Below, piece by piece: positions 7,905 to 16,320 of a stretch of 64,000 bases of DNA (within the stretch, counting starts at the first letter, position 1; every line of letters starts with the position of its first letter). Made by a program: the position numbers and the translations under genes. The notes beneath the pieces are model-generated. The model was not told the DNA's origin, did no database searches, and was given only the letters and a program-made list of their open reading frames with translations. The stretch lies in contig NZ_JAHKRA010000006.1 of NCBI RefSeq assembly GCF_019345525.1, positions 122,183 through 186,182 of the forward strand, given 5' to 3'. Origin of the DNA: Flavobacterium sp. NKUCC04_CG. GTDB taxonomy: Bacteria; Bacteroidota; Bacteroidia; Flavobacteriales; Flavobacteriaceae.

Positions 7905-8255
7905 TTAGTCGTTAAAGAAAATATCTGAGAATTTTCTAATCAATGGTTTCTCAATAATCAAATTTTTATAGTAATAAATCACTAAACTCAAAATTAAGTA
8001 AATCCCTCCGACGATCAAAAAACCTAGTGTAAAGCTTTCTAAAGATCGGCCAATAGCAAAAGCGGCAGCTATTGAAATAAATAAAAGAGTCAACATAGAG
8101 AACAAACTCAATAAAAAGAGTTTAAGCATAAAACTAGTAGCTTTAGTAATAACTTTGAATCCCCACAATTGGTAGAATTCTATATTACTATCAAGATATG
8201 CTTTCGCATTGCTCTTAATATCCCTGATATCCTCTTTTACTTCTTCAAATGCCAT
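7905..8255 (-). CDS. Holin-X-like (phage holin family) membrane protein
   Basis: The 116-residue protein has a charged N-terminus (MAFEEVKEDIRDIKSNAKAY) and then two hydrophobic helices (about residues 42-68 and 75-95) separated by a short polar turn. This layout is that of the Phage_holin_3_6/holin-X superfamily, common in bacterial envelope-stress operons and not evidence of a prophage. It sits 12 bp after ytxH and 5 bp before the DUF6327-like gene, so the three are probably co-transcribed. The role is likely in the inner membrane or envelope; the exact function is unknown. Confidence 0.7.
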   Translation of the reverse strand: MAFEEVKEDIRDIKSNAKAYLDSNIEFYQLWGFKVITKATSFMLKLFLLSLFSMLTLLFISIAAAFAIGRSLESFTLGFLIVGGIYLILSLVIYYYKNLIIEKPLIRKFSDIFFND

Positions 8256-8267
8256 ATCTAATTGTTA

Positions 8268-8603
8268 TTATTTAGCGTTAGCTGCTTTGCTAGCTTCTTT
8301 TTTTAATTCAGCTAGTTTTTTCTCTAAAGCCGAAATAACATCTTCTGATTTTTTACCTGTAGTAGAAATCAATTCTTCAAAACCCTCTTCGAAATCGTGT
8401 TTTTTTCTTTCAACTACACCTTTAACTTGCTTTTTCAGTTCGTCAATTTTATCAGACAAACCATCTTTAGATTGGCTAAAACCTTTTTTAAGTTTTTTGC
8501 GCATTTTTGTTCCTTCTTCAGGAGCAAATAACATTCCTAATCCAGCTCCTACTGCCGCACCAGCTAGTACAGCAATAAATGTATTTCCTAATTGATTTGA
8601 CAT
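8268..8603 (-). CDS. YtxH domain-containing protein
   Basis: The 111-residue protein has the YtxH signature: a glycine-rich membrane segment followed by GMLFAPEEGTKMRKKLKKG (about residues 23-41), then a long Lys/Glu-rich helix ending in AKAANAK-like sequence. YtxH proteins are small stress-associated envelope proteins of unclear biochemistry. It is the first gene of the leftward ytxH/holin-like/DUF6327-like operon. The family is clear; the role is not. Confidence 0.85.
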   Translation of the reverse strand: MSNQLGNTFIAVLAGAAVGAGLGMLFAPEEGTKMRKKLKKGFSQSKDGLSDKIDELKKQVKGVVERKKHDFEEGFEELISTTGKKSEDVISALEKKLAELKKEASKAANAK

Positions 8604-8740
8604 AACAATTTGTTTTTTTGATTAATAATATTATAAATCTAAATAGAATCTTTCAATTTTAGTGTTAACTACTAGTTAAAAAACAAAACATATTGGTTAT
8701 AGAACAAATTTAATGATAGTAAACTTAACCGTGATTGAAC

Positions 8741-10423
8741 TTATTTACTATCCAGTTTTGCCCAAGTATCTCTAAGTCCGACGGTTTTATTGATTACTAA
8801 GTGATTTTCGGTTGAATCCTGATCGACACAGAAATATCCCAAACGTTGAAATTGGAATTTATCACCAGCTTGAGCGCTTGCCAAACTCGGTTCCAAATAA
8901 CCTTTGATTACGTTTAGTGAATCTGGATTGATATAGTCTTTAAAATCAACTTCCTTATTACCATCTGGGTTTTCATGGGTAAATAAACGATCATAAATTC
9001 TGACTTCCGCTTCAATGGCATGCGCAACAGAAACCCAGTGAATCGTTCCTTTTACTTTGCGTTTACTAGCTTCACTTCCACTTCCACTACGTGTTTCCGG
9101 ATCGTAAGTGGCATGAATTTCAAGAATATTTCCATTGTCATCTTTTACAACGCTTTCGCCTTGTATGATGTAGCCATTTTTTAGACGTACTTCTTTTCCT
9201 AAAGTCAATCGGAAGTATTTGCTGTTGGCATTTTCCATAAAATCGTCTCTTTCGATATACAGTTCTCTGGAGAATGGAACTTTTCTAAAAGTCATGATTT
9301 CTTCTTCTGGATTGTTTTCAGCTTCTAACCACTCCACTTCATTTTCCGGATAATTGGTAATAATCAGTTTAACCGGATCTAAAACAGCCATAACTCTTGG
9401 AGTGATTTTATTGAGGTCTTCCCTTACGCAGAACTCCAATAAAGAGACATCAATAAGATTATCTCGTTTTGCAATACCAATGGTATGGGCAAAATTACGG
9501 ATTGCATTTGGAGTATATCCCCTTCTTCTCATACCGGATATGGTTGACATTCTTGGATCGTTCCAACCCGTCACGTGACCCTCTTGGACCAATTGTAATA
9601 ATTTTCTTTTACTTACTACAGTATGCGACAAATTTCGACGCGCAAATTCTCTTTGTTTGGGTCTCACTTTATTTGGATCTACAATTTGGTCTAAAAACCA
9701 ATCGTATAATTCTCTATGTGGTAAAAATTCAAGGGTACAGAAAGAGTGAGAGATTTGTTCGATATAATCGCTTTCTCCATGTGCCCAGTCATACATCGGA
9801 AAGATACACCAATCCGTCCCTGTTCTATGATGTGATTTCTTGATGATTCTATAAATAATAGGATCACGCATCAACATATTGGAAGAGGTCATGTCAATTT
9901 TTGCTCTTAAGATATGGGAACCCTCTTCGAATTCGCCATTTTTCATACGCTCAAACAAATCGAGATTCTCTTCGACACTTCTATTTCTATTTGGTCCTTC
10001 AACACCGGGTTGGGTTGGAGTCCCTTTTTGTTTGGCCATTTCTTCTGAAGACTGATTGTCTACATAGGCTTTACCATCTTTGATTAAGTTGACTGCCCAA
10101 TCATATAATTGCTGAAAATAATCTGAGGCATATACTTCTTCGCTCCATTTATAACCCAACCATTCCACATCATTTTTGATGGCATCTACAAATTCTTGTT
10201 CTTCTTTTGCAGGATTGGTATCGTCAAAACGCAAGTTTACTGGTGCGTTGTAATCTATACCTAAACCAAAATTTAAACAAATCGAACTCGCATGTCCAAT
10301 GTGAAGATATCCATTGGGCTCTGGTGGAAAACGAAAATGTAATTTATCATTTGGCAAACCATTTTTTAAATCTTCTTCAATGATTTGTTCAATAAAATTC
10401 AATGATTTTTCTTTTGTTGACAT
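8741..10423 (-). CDS. glnS: Glutamine--tRNA ligase
   Basis: This class I synthetase charges tRNA-Gln directly. The 560 residues contain PPEPNGYLHIGHASS (HIGH at residues 41-44), the KMSKS-like VVSKRKL, and the C-terminal anticodon-binding beta-barrels. Length and start (MSTKEKSLNF) are normal for GlnRS. The gene is divergent from folB. A CAAAGGTA element at 10443-10450 (TACCTTTG on the minus strand) offers a -7 box. With both gltX and glnS present, the indirect GatCAB route is probably not needed for Gln. Confidence 0.97.
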   Translation of the reverse strand: MSTKEKSLNFIEQIIEEDLKNGLPNDKLHFRFPPEPNGYLHIGHASSICLNFGLGIDYNAPVNLRFDDTNPAKEEQEFVDAIKNDVEWLGYKWSEEVYASDYFQQLYDWAVNLIKDGKAYVDNQSSEEMAKQKGTPTQPGVEGPNRNRSVEENLDLFERMKNGEFEEGSHILRAKIDMTSSNMLMRDPIIYRIIKKSHHRTGTDWCIFPMYDWAHGESDYIEQISHSFCTLEFLPHRELYDWFLDQIVDPNKVRPKQREFARRNLSHTVVSKRKLLQLVQEGHVTGWNDPRMSTISGMRRRGYTPNAIRNFAHTIGIAKRDNLIDVSLLEFCVREDLNKITPRVMAVLDPVKLIITNYPENEVEWLEAENNPEEEIMTFRKVPFSRELYIERDDFMENANSKYFRLTLGKEVRLKNGYIIQGESVVKDDNGNILEIHATYDPETRSGSGSEASKRKVKGTIHWVSVAHAIEAEVRIYDRLFTHENPDGNKEVDFKDYINPDSLNVIKGYLEPSLASAQAGDKFQFQRLGYFCVDQDSTENHLVINKTVGLRDTWAKLDSK

Positions 10424-10442
10424 AGATATATTATTATATAAG

Positions 10443-10450
10443 CAAAGGTA
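10443..10450 (-). promoter_or_regulatory. Candidate -7 box for glnS
   Basis: The minus strand reads TACCTTTG (TAnnTTTG), 20 bp before the glnS start codon. No clear TTG was found at the -33 distance. Confidence 0.4.
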
Positions 10451-10562
10451 TCAAAAAGTTAGAGATTCCCTTTACTGCTTTAGGTTTTTATTTGCTTTTG
10501 AAAGACTGATGGATACTAAAAATATCGTATTTTTAACTTCTTTTACTAAATAAACAAATGCT

Positions 10563-10922
10563 ATGGGACTTATAAAATTAATAAACATTAGAACATTTTC
10601 TTTTCACGGATGTTTGGAAGAAGAAGGAAAAATTGGTTCGGATTACCGGATTGATTTAACGGCAAAGGCCGATTTCTTAAAAGCTGCGGAAACGGACGAA
10701 CTGGCTATGGCAGTAGATTATGTGCATCTAAATAAAATTGTGGTAGAGGAAATGGCTATACGATCTAAACTTTTGGAGCACGTATGTCAACGAATTCTCA
10801 ACCGAGTATTGCATGAAATACCGTTAATCGTTCACGTTAGAGTTGGCGTATCAAAAATAAACCCGCCGATTGGTGGTGATGTGGAAATGGTAACGGTTGA
10901 AATGGAGGAATTTAGAGCATAA
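10563..10922 (+). CDS. folB: Dihydroneopterin aldolase
   Basis: The 119-residue protein converts 7,8-dihydroneopterin to 6-hydroxymethyl-dihydropterin and glycolaldehyde in folate synthesis. The N-terminal INIRTFSFHGCLEEEGKIG matches the family's active-site strand. AVDYVHLNKIV, LLEHVCQRI and the C-terminal VHVRVGVSKINPPIGGDV complete the tunnelling fold, including the conserved Glu in the LLE segment and the Lys in SKINPP. ATG at 10563 gives the normal length. It is divergent from glnS with a 139-bp shared upstream region and is followed by tRNA-Cys. Confidence 0.95.
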   Translation: MGLIKLINIRTFSFHGCLEEEGKIGSDYRIDLTAKADFLKAAETDELAMAVDYVHLNKIVVEEMAIRSKLLEHVCQRILNRVLHEIPLIVHVRVGVSKINPPIGGDVEMVTVEMEEFRA

Positions 10923-10958
10923 TCCCTTATTTATTTTTAAAAAGAAGATTTGATTCGC

Positions 10959-10988
10959 TTTGATTTTAAAAAATTATTAGTAAGTTTG
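10959..10988 (+). promoter_or_regulatory. tRNA-Cys promoter
   Basis: TTTG at 10959-10962 and TAAGTTTG at 10981-10988 are separated by 18 nt, a full match to the Bacteroidota promoter pattern. The mature tRNA begins 16 bp downstream. Confidence 0.8.
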
Positions 10989-11004
10989 CAACCCTAACAC
11001 AGAG

Positions 11005-11075
11005 GGCATCGTGGCCGAGTGGCTAGGCAGCGGTCTGCAAAACCGTCAACAGCGGTTCGAATCCGCTCGATGCCT
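11005..11075 (+). tRNA. tRNA-Cys (anticodon GCA)
   Basis: A 71-nt cloverleaf: acceptor stem GGCATCG pairs with CGATGCC, a D-arm GCCGAGTGGCTAGGC, an anticodon loop CTGCAAA with anticodon GCA on a GCGGT/ACCGT stem, and a T-arm GCGGTTCGAATCCGC. The discriminator base is T (U73), a cysteine identity element. CCA is not encoded. Confidence 0.96.
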
Positions 11076-11080
11076 CAACA

Positions 11081-11110
11081 AAAAAGGAGATCTATAAGAT
11101 CTCCTTTTTT
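11081..11110. terminator. Bidirectional terminator
   Basis: A perfect hairpin AGGAGATCT, loop ATA, AGATCTCCT is flanked by A5 and T7. It lies between tRNA-Cys and the convergent LysE-type gene and can serve both. Confidence 0.9.
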
Positions 11111-11790
11111 TATTTCTTATTGTGATTGAATATAAAATTATTTTCAAGTAATTTTTCTTCCTTTGGGAAAACGCCTCTCGACATGATTACCAATCCAAAT
11201 ATTATCAGTAAAATACTACTTACTTTTTTGATTTTTAAAATATTTTCGGGTATTAGTTTTTTCCGCAATTGTTTAGCCAATAGAATTTTAAATACATCGG
11301 TAATAAAATAAGCGAGAATCACACAACTAAAAAAGAAGAGCATTCGATTGGGCTCCATCTCCATTTCGGGTCCTAAAGTGATAATGATGGCCAACCAAAA
11401 TCCCAAAACCCCTACATTGATAAAGTTTAACAAAAAACCTTTTACAAAGAGATTAAAATAGTCTTTTTTGATTCTAATAGAATCTAATTTAATAACTTCT
11501 ATAGATGTTTTTTTGAGTTTAAGAAAGGAAATGACACCATAGGTAATCATGATTACACCTCCAAATAAGTATAATGCCGGTTCGTCTTTAATGCTGTTGA
11601 TCAGTCTAAAACTGCTGAAATAAGCAATCGCGATAAATACAATATCGGCTAAAATTACTCCAAAATCAAAGGACATCGCAGCTCGAAAACCCTTGGTTAT
11701 ACTTGTTTCAATTAAAATAAAAAAAACAGGTCCGATCATAAAACTCAGGAAAAAACCTAAGGATATACCCGTTAATAAGTTGTCAATCAT
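11110..11790 (-). CDS. LysE/RhtB family amino-acid exporter-like protein
   Basis: The 226-residue integral membrane protein has about six hydrophobic segments. It begins with the LysE-type pattern LLTGISLGFFLSFMIGPVFF and contains the first-repeat ITKGFRAAMSFDFGVILADI. A KGFLLNFINVGVLGFW segment in the second half is the N-P-like repeat motif of the superfamily. Family members export amino acids or related small molecules, but the substrate cannot be read from sequence. The stop codon lies in the T run of the shared terminator. It is separated from the upstream head-GIN gene by a hairpin at 11804-11828. Confidence 0.82.
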   Translation of the reverse strand: MIDNLLTGISLGFFLSFMIGPVFFILIETSITKGFRAAMSFDFGVILADIVFIAIAYFSSFRLINSIKDEPALYLFGGVIMITYGVISFLKLKKTSIEVIKLDSIRIKKDYFNLFVKGFLLNFINVGVLGFWLAIIITLGPEMEMEPNRMLFFFSCVILAYFITDVFKILLAKQLRKKLIPENILKIKKVSSILLIIFGLVIMSRGVFPKEEKLLENNFIFNHNKK

Positions 11791-11800
11791 TGTAGTAAAG

Positions 11801-11828
11801 TAAAAATGCCAATGTTAAATTGGCATTT
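11801..11828 (-). terminator. Terminator of the head-GIN gene
   Basis: On the minus strand a stem AAATGCCAAT / ATTGGCATTT with a 5-nt loop runs into a short T tract. It lies 51 bp downstream of the head-GIN stop codon. Confidence 0.65.
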
Positions 11829-11878
11829 ATTGAAATGGTTTGCAAGTTAAAAAATAATCAGCCAATATAATAGCTTTA

Positions 11879-12547
11879 TTAATTAACTTTCTTAATGGTT
11901 CCTCCTGCAATTATTTTTTCATTGATGGTTTTTGGATTGCCATAAATGCTAATTACTCCTCCTGCCCTGGTTTTAGCCTCTACTAACTTAGTCGCACGTA
12001 TGTCTGCGGTTCCTCCAGCGTTTACCGTAACATCAGTCTGTTCGGATTCCAACTCTTTGTGATTTACTATTGCTCCAGAATTAGCGATGATATCTTGCAT
12101 TTTCGTTTTGCCTTTAACGGTAGATACACCACCTGAATTGGCTTTAACATTCAAACGCTCGACATGGACCTTTAAAGTAATTTTTCCCCCTGTCTTAACA
12201 TTAATATGTAAGGAAACGTCTTCTAGTGTCGCATCCGATTTTATTATAGCCCCTTCATTTGCTTCAATAGCATCTAAATTTTTATAGTAGATGATGGCTT
12301 TTACATCATCACCTTGTAAGGTTTTACTCAAAGGCATTTTAATTCGGAGACTCCCGTTTTTATTGACTATCTCTACTAGATCGGAATTGGCTCCGCTGAG
12401 CTCTACTTTATAGTCATTGGAAGGAACTAAAGTGGCATTGATTTTATCAAAAACTTTTACCGAAGTAAACTCCCCTACTTGCTTAGTTGTCTGAGCTGTT
12501 CCTATTTGAGCAACCAAAAGAAACGCTATTAAGATCATTTTTTTCAT
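11879..12547 (-). CDS. Secreted head-GIN (DUF2807) domain protein
   Basis: The 222-residue protein has a Sec signal peptide (MKKMILIAFLLVAQIGTAQ, cleavage near residue 19). A repetitive beta-solenoid-like sequence follows, with VKVFDKINATLVPS near the start and repeated Gly/Ala-rich turns (ANEGAIIKSD, VKTGGKITL, ANSGGVSTV, VNAGGTADIRA, IAGGTIKKVN). This is typical of the putative autotransporter adhesin head-GIN family of Bacteroidota. It has no lipobox and is probably periplasmic or surface-associated. The function of the family is not established. Confidence 0.88.
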   Translation of the reverse strand: MKKMILIAFLLVAQIGTAQTTKQVGEFTSVKVFDKINATLVPSNDYKVELSGANSDLVEIVNKNGSLRIKMPLSKTLQGDDVKAIIYYKNLDAIEANEGAIIKSDATLEDVSLHINVKTGGKITLKVHVERLNVKANSGGVSTVKGKTKMQDIIANSGAIVNHKELESEQTDVTVNAGGTADIRATKLVEAKTRAGGVISIYGNPKTINEKIIAGGTIKKVN

Positions 12548-12628
12548 TTCGTTTTGTTATTTTGTATGTATTGGCTCATCAACTGTTATTAAAATCAACA
12601 GCAGTTGATAAGCATTTTCATCTTTGGT

Positions 12629-14806
12629 TTAGGTGTTTTTTCTGATATAGTTAAAATCCAATTGCTTTTTAATCAAATCGGCATTTTTTACTGTGATAAT
12701 TACTTCATCGCCCAACTGAATCACATTTTGAGTTGCTTGTCCAACTAAAGCGTATTGTTTGTCGTCAAAGATGTAATAATCATCTTTAATTTCGCGAATA
12801 CGAACCATGCCTTCGCATTTATTATCAACGAGTTCAACATAGATTCCCCATTCGGTAACACCAGAGATAACACCAACAAATTCTTTGCCTTTCTGGTCTT
12901 GCATAAATTTGACTTGCATGTATTTCACGCTATCTCTTTCTGCATTGGCAGCCAAGCTTTCCATTTGGGAACAATGCAAGCATTTTACTTCCATTTCTTC
13001 CTCGTTGACCGACGCACCCTGATCCAAATAACGTTGTAACAAACGATGTGCCATGATATCTGGATATCGACGAATTGGTGAAGTAAAATGAGAATAATAA
13101 TCAAATGCCAATCCGTAATGCCCGATGTTTTCCGTGGAATAACTCGCTTTACTCATACTTCTAATAGTCAGGGTATCAACTAAATTTTGCTCCTTCTTTC
13201 CTTGTACTTGAGAAAGCAAAGTGTTTAATGAAGTGGAAATAGAGGATTTGGATTTGAAGTTAATGGAATATCCAAACTTAGAAATGATTCCTTGTAAATT
13301 AAATAATTTATCTTGATCAGGTTCGTCGTGTATTCTATAAATAAAAGTTTTTTTCTGTTTACCGACATACTCAGAAACCTTTTTATTGGCCAACAACATA
13401 AATTCTTCAATCAAGTGATTGGCGTCTTTAGACACTTTAAAATAAACCCCTACCGGCTCATCATTTTCATCAAGATGAAATTTAACTTCCACCTTATCAA
13501 AGGAAATGGCACCATCGCTCATCCTTTTTTGACGCATTATTTTGGCTAAGGCATTCATTTTTACGACAGCATCTACGATAGGTTGTTCAATTTCTTGTTC
13601 TACGCCGCTTATAGAAATGGAGTCTGGAATAAATCCAGCACCGGTTTCTATGATCTGTTGTGCTTCTTCGTAAGCCATTCGCTTGTCGGAATAGGTAACC
13701 GTTCTACCAAACCATTGATCGACGATTTCTGCTTTTTCATTGAGTTGGAAAACGGCTGAAAACGTATATTTTTCCTCATTAGGTCGTAGTGAACAAGCAA
13801 AATTTGATAAGACTTCTGGTAACATCGGCACTACTCGATCTACCAAATATACCGAAGTAGCTCTTTGGTAGGCCTCTTCGTCCAATATGGTACCTTCTTG
13901 TACATAGTGTGAAACATCGGCTATGTGGACTCCTATTTCATAATTGCCGTTGGGCAGTTGTTGAAAAGAAAGCGCATCATCAAAATCTTTAGCGTCTTTT
14001 GGATCTATAGTAAAGGTCAAAACTTCTCGCATATCGCGGCGTTTTGCTATTTCTTCTGCTTGAATGGATGTGTCTATTTTTTGAGCATAGGCTTCTACCT
14101 CTACTGGAAAATCATTAGGCAAACCGTATTCGGCTAGTATGGCATGCATTTCGGTATTGTGTTCTCCTTGACGTCCTAAGACTTTGAGAATACGTCCAAA
14201 GGGACTGTCTGCTTTTTCAGGCCAGTCTTCGATGTTGACCAATACTACATCACCGTCTTTTGCCTTTCCAATTTTGTCTTTGGAAATAAAAATATCGGTA
14301 TACATTTTGGCGTTTGCACTAGTCACAAAAGCAAAATTCTTCTGAATTTCGATGACTCCTACAAACTCTGTTTTGTGTCTTTTGATAATTTCAACGACTT
14401 CACCCTCGGGTTTTTTACCTTTTCGCTTGTTGTAAATATAGACTTTGACCACATCTTTGTCTAAAGCCTTATTCAGATTGTTAGTCGGAATGAAGACATC
14501 TTCTTCCAATTCGGCACAAACGAAATATGCAGTTTTACGACTAGTCATGTCTATAGTACCTTCAAAGTAATCCATAGTAGGTATAATTTGAAATTTACCT
14601 GCTTCAATTTCCTTGATTTTATCCTTGGACAGTAAGAATTTTAATTCCTTTATAATATCATTTCGCCCTTGGGTATCAGTAATCTCCATCGAAGCCGCAA
14701 TTTGTTTATAATTATATGTCTTGGATGGATTTTTTGAAAGCAGTTTTAAGATTTTTGCTGAAAAATCTTGAAGTTTATTTTTTTTTGAGTTTATTCTTTT
14801 ACGCAT
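12629..14806 (-). CDS. rnr: Ribonuclease R
   Basis: The 725-residue 3'-5' exoribonuclease of the RNB (RNase II/R) family degrades structured RNA. The order is an N-terminal helix-turn-helix-like region, cold-shock OB domains, the RNB catalytic domain with DPKDAKDFDDAL near residue 270 (the metal-binding aspartates), the conserved HYGLAFDYYSHFTSPIRRYPD, and a C-terminal S1 domain (EFVGVISGVTEWGIYVEL). Lys-rich start MRKRINSKKNK. Length and domains are normal for flavobacterial RNase R. It appears monocistronic. Confidence 0.96.
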   Translation of the reverse strand: MRKRINSKKNKLQDFSAKILKLLSKNPSKTYNYKQIAASMEITDTQGRNDIIKELKFLLSKDKIKEIEAGKFQIIPTMDYFEGTIDMTSRKTAYFVCAELEEDVFIPTNNLNKALDKDVVKVYIYNKRKGKKPEGEVVEIIKRHKTEFVGVIEIQKNFAFVTSANAKMYTDIFISKDKIGKAKDGDVVLVNIEDWPEKADSPFGRILKVLGRQGEHNTEMHAILAEYGLPNDFPVEVEAYAQKIDTSIQAEEIAKRRDMREVLTFTIDPKDAKDFDDALSFQQLPNGNYEIGVHIADVSHYVQEGTILDEEAYQRATSVYLVDRVVPMLPEVLSNFACSLRPNEEKYTFSAVFQLNEKAEIVDQWFGRTVTYSDKRMAYEEAQQIIETGAGFIPDSISISGVEQEIEQPIVDAVVKMNALAKIMRQKRMSDGAISFDKVEVKFHLDENDEPVGVYFKVSKDANHLIEEFMLLANKKVSEYVGKQKKTFIYRIHDEPDQDKLFNLQGIISKFGYSINFKSKSSISTSLNTLLSQVQGKKEQNLVDTLTIRSMSKASYSTENIGHYGLAFDYYSHFTSPIRRYPDIMAHRLLQRYLDQGASVNEEEMEVKCLHCSQMESLAANAERDSVKYMQVKFMQDQKGKEFVGVISGVTEWGIYVELVDNKCEGMVRIREIKDDYYIFDDKQYALVGQATQNVIQLGDEVIITVKNADLIKKQLDFNYIRKNT

Positions 14807-15057
14807 TATAATCTTGTTTTTAGATTAAATTCTAAGCTATTTTTTTAACGAAATCGTACTTAATTGGTTTAAATGTACAAAATACTAAGAGAAGAGATTT
14901 TGTATTTTAAAAAATTAAATAAAATATAACGTTTATAATTATTTCGTAGTTGGAGAAGGATTAATTAAGACTTTTTTAATCAGAAGGTTAAGATTATAAG
15001 TCTATGTAATTAGAAACTATTACAAATGTTAATGAAGTAAATTATTAGACAAAGATA

Positions 15058-15189
15058 CTACTTTTCTTGTAAAAATATAAAGAACGCGCTTTTTGCATGC
15101 CAATTAGAAATTTTTGGTTCGGTTTTAAGTTTGGTTTTTAGAGCTGTATTAAATAATTTGATGCGGCATTTTGAACGAAATGGTGTCAT
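15058..15189 (-). CDS. Possible small ORF or gene remnant (43 aa)
   Basis: A leftward ATG at 15189 opens a 43-codon frame beginning MTPFRSKCRIKLFNTALKTK and ending FLQEK. It is basic, with no signal or membrane segment. Base composition here is higher in GC than the surrounding spacer, which suggests present or former coding. I do not recognise it, and it could equally be chance. Confidence 0.2.
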   Translation of the reverse strand: MTPFRSKCRIKLFNTALKTKLKTEPKISNWHAKSAFFIFLQEK

Positions 15190-15275
15190 CGGACTAACTG
15201 GCTTTCAAACTAAAGGAATCAATGTCTGTTAGTAATACTTATAACGCGTATTTTTTTATTTTTAATACTTTGTTA

Positions 15276-15283
15276 TACCTTTG
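15276..15283 (+). promoter_or_regulatory. Candidate -7 box for rpiB
   Basis: TACCTTTG matches TAnnTTTG. The rpiB start is 107 bp downstream, leaving a leader of about 100 nt. No convincing TTG was found at the -33 position. Confidence 0.4.
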
Positions 15284-15284
15284 T

Positions 15285-15347
15285 ATGGTTACTACCAACA
15301 AAAGCAATGGAATGATGGACGCTTTATGGCATAAAGACCAATTTTAG
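15285..15347 (+). CDS. Possible 20-codon leader ORF before rpiB
   Basis: ATG at 15285 opens a 20-codon frame (MVTTNKSN, then GMMDALWHKDQF) ending at TAG 15345-15347. A transcript from the box at 15276-15283 would start about at its ATG; the internal ATGs at 15312 and 15315 are alternatives. There is no independent support for translation. Confidence 0.2.
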   Translation: MVTTNKSNGMMDALWHKDQF

Positions 15348-15389
15348 TGAGCATTGTCCTAAACTACGAACCAAAACAAATAATTATTT

Positions 15390-15821
15390 ATGAAAATATC
15401 TATTGGCAATGATCATGCAGGTCCAACTTATAAAAAAGCTATTGTTCAATTCTTGACCGAGCAAGGACATGTGGTGACAAATTATGGAACAGATGATTTT
15501 AGTTCTGTTGATTATCCCGATTTCGGACACCGTGTCGCTGATGATGTTGAACAGGGTACAGCCGATTTTGGTATATTGATTTGCGGTAGCGGTAATGGAA
15601 TTGCCATGACGGCCAATAAACATCAAGGAATTCGTTGTGCTTTGTGTTGGACTAAGGAAATAGCTAGTTTATCGCGTCAACACAACAATGCCAATATCAT
15701 TAGTATTCCCGCTAGATTTACTTCTATAGAACAGGCTGTTGAAATGGTAAAAACCTTTTTAGAAACCGAGTTTGAAGGCGGTAGGCATGCTACACGAGTA
15801 GATAAGATCAGTTGTTCATAA
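15390..15821 (+). CDS. rpiB: Ribose 5-phosphate isomerase B
   Basis: The 143-residue enzyme interconverts ribose 5-phosphate and ribulose 5-phosphate in the non-oxidative pentose phosphate pathway. It begins MKISIGNDHAGPTYK with the conserved DHAG phosphate-binding motif. It contains the active-site segment ILICGSGNGIAMTANK, where Cys is the proton-relay base, and the NIISIPAR strand. Length is normal for RpiB/LacA-B. It is followed by a terminator. Confidence 0.95.
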   Translation: MKISIGNDHAGPTYKKAIVQFLTEQGHVVTNYGTDDFSSVDYPDFGHRVADDVEQGTADFGILICGSGNGIAMTANKHQGIRCALCWTKEIASLSRQHNNANIISIPARFTSIEQAVEMVKTFLETEFEGGRHATRVDKISCS

Positions 15822-15825
15822 TTTT

Positions 15826-15849
15826 AGGCTGCCAGTGGCGGCCTTTTTT
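15826..15849 (+). terminator. rpiB terminator
   Basis: A stem AGGCTGCC / GGCGGCCT (one T:G wobble) with an AGT loop runs into six T. It overlaps the 3' end of the convergent DUF1294 gene. Confidence 0.75.
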
Positions 15850-16111
15850 ATCTCCTAAAAACAAATACCAATATCAATAATTGAACAACAACTATGGCGT
15901 AGAATTGCATCTTAAACGACGATTTAGCCGTTTTGTGTCTCAATTTATTCATCGCTATCCATCCTCCAAAACTGCCACCTATAAAGCACAACATCAATAG
16001 GTTTTTTTCCGGTACCCTCCTAGCCTTCTTTTGTGCTTTCTCTTTGTCGTAGGCAAATAGTGCAAAGGCAAGATAGTTTACTACAAGCAAATAGAAAAAC
16101 AGGTATTTCAT
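15848..16111 (-). CDS. DUF1294 membrane protein
   Basis: The 87-residue protein has hydrophobic helices at about residues 2-20, 38-55 and 68-85. It carries the DUF1294 signature: YDKEKAQKKARRVPEKNLL, then GGSFGGWIAM and RHKTAKSSF. Its 3' end meets the rpiB terminator, so the two convergent genes share it. DUF1294 is widespread in bacteria and has no established function. Confidence 0.85.
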   Translation of the reverse strand: MKYLFFYLLVVNYLAFALFAYDKEKAQKKARRVPEKNLLMLCFIGGSFGGWIAMNKLRHKTAKSSFKMQFYAIVVVQLLILVFVFRR

Positions 16112-16320
16112 AAGTATTGAATCGTTGAATTTGTCACAAAGCTAAACACTAAAAGTAGGTTAACGCTGTTTAATTGGAATTTTGATTGTTTTTTTAAATG
16201 AACACATCTCGAACAAGGCGGACATTATAAATTTAAGCGAACTCCTAAATCGACCGTTATAACGGTTTTAATATTGCGGTAAAGGTAGTATTTTAGCCTT
16301 TCAAATTAAGCCTAATACTT

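Larger units (their letters stand above)
14807..15389. other. Long spacer upstream of rpiB
   Basis: 583 bp between divergent rnr and rpiB. The half next to rnr is AT-rich with nothing recognisable. The half nearer rpiB is less AT-rich and holds two short open frames (15058-15189 minus and 15285-15347 plus) plus a TACCTTTG box at 15276-15283. It may contain the decayed remains of a gene, the rpiB leader, or both. Confidence 0.6.

Noticed and set aside
7905..8255. Prophage signal from the holin-like gene
   Set aside because: No lysin, tail or integrase genes are near; the YtxH-holin-DUF operon is a chromosomal envelope set.
9569..9579. CACGTG core in glnS as a further parS site
   Set aside because: The flanks read GTCACGTGACC and lack the TGTT and AACA arms, so it is not a parS match.
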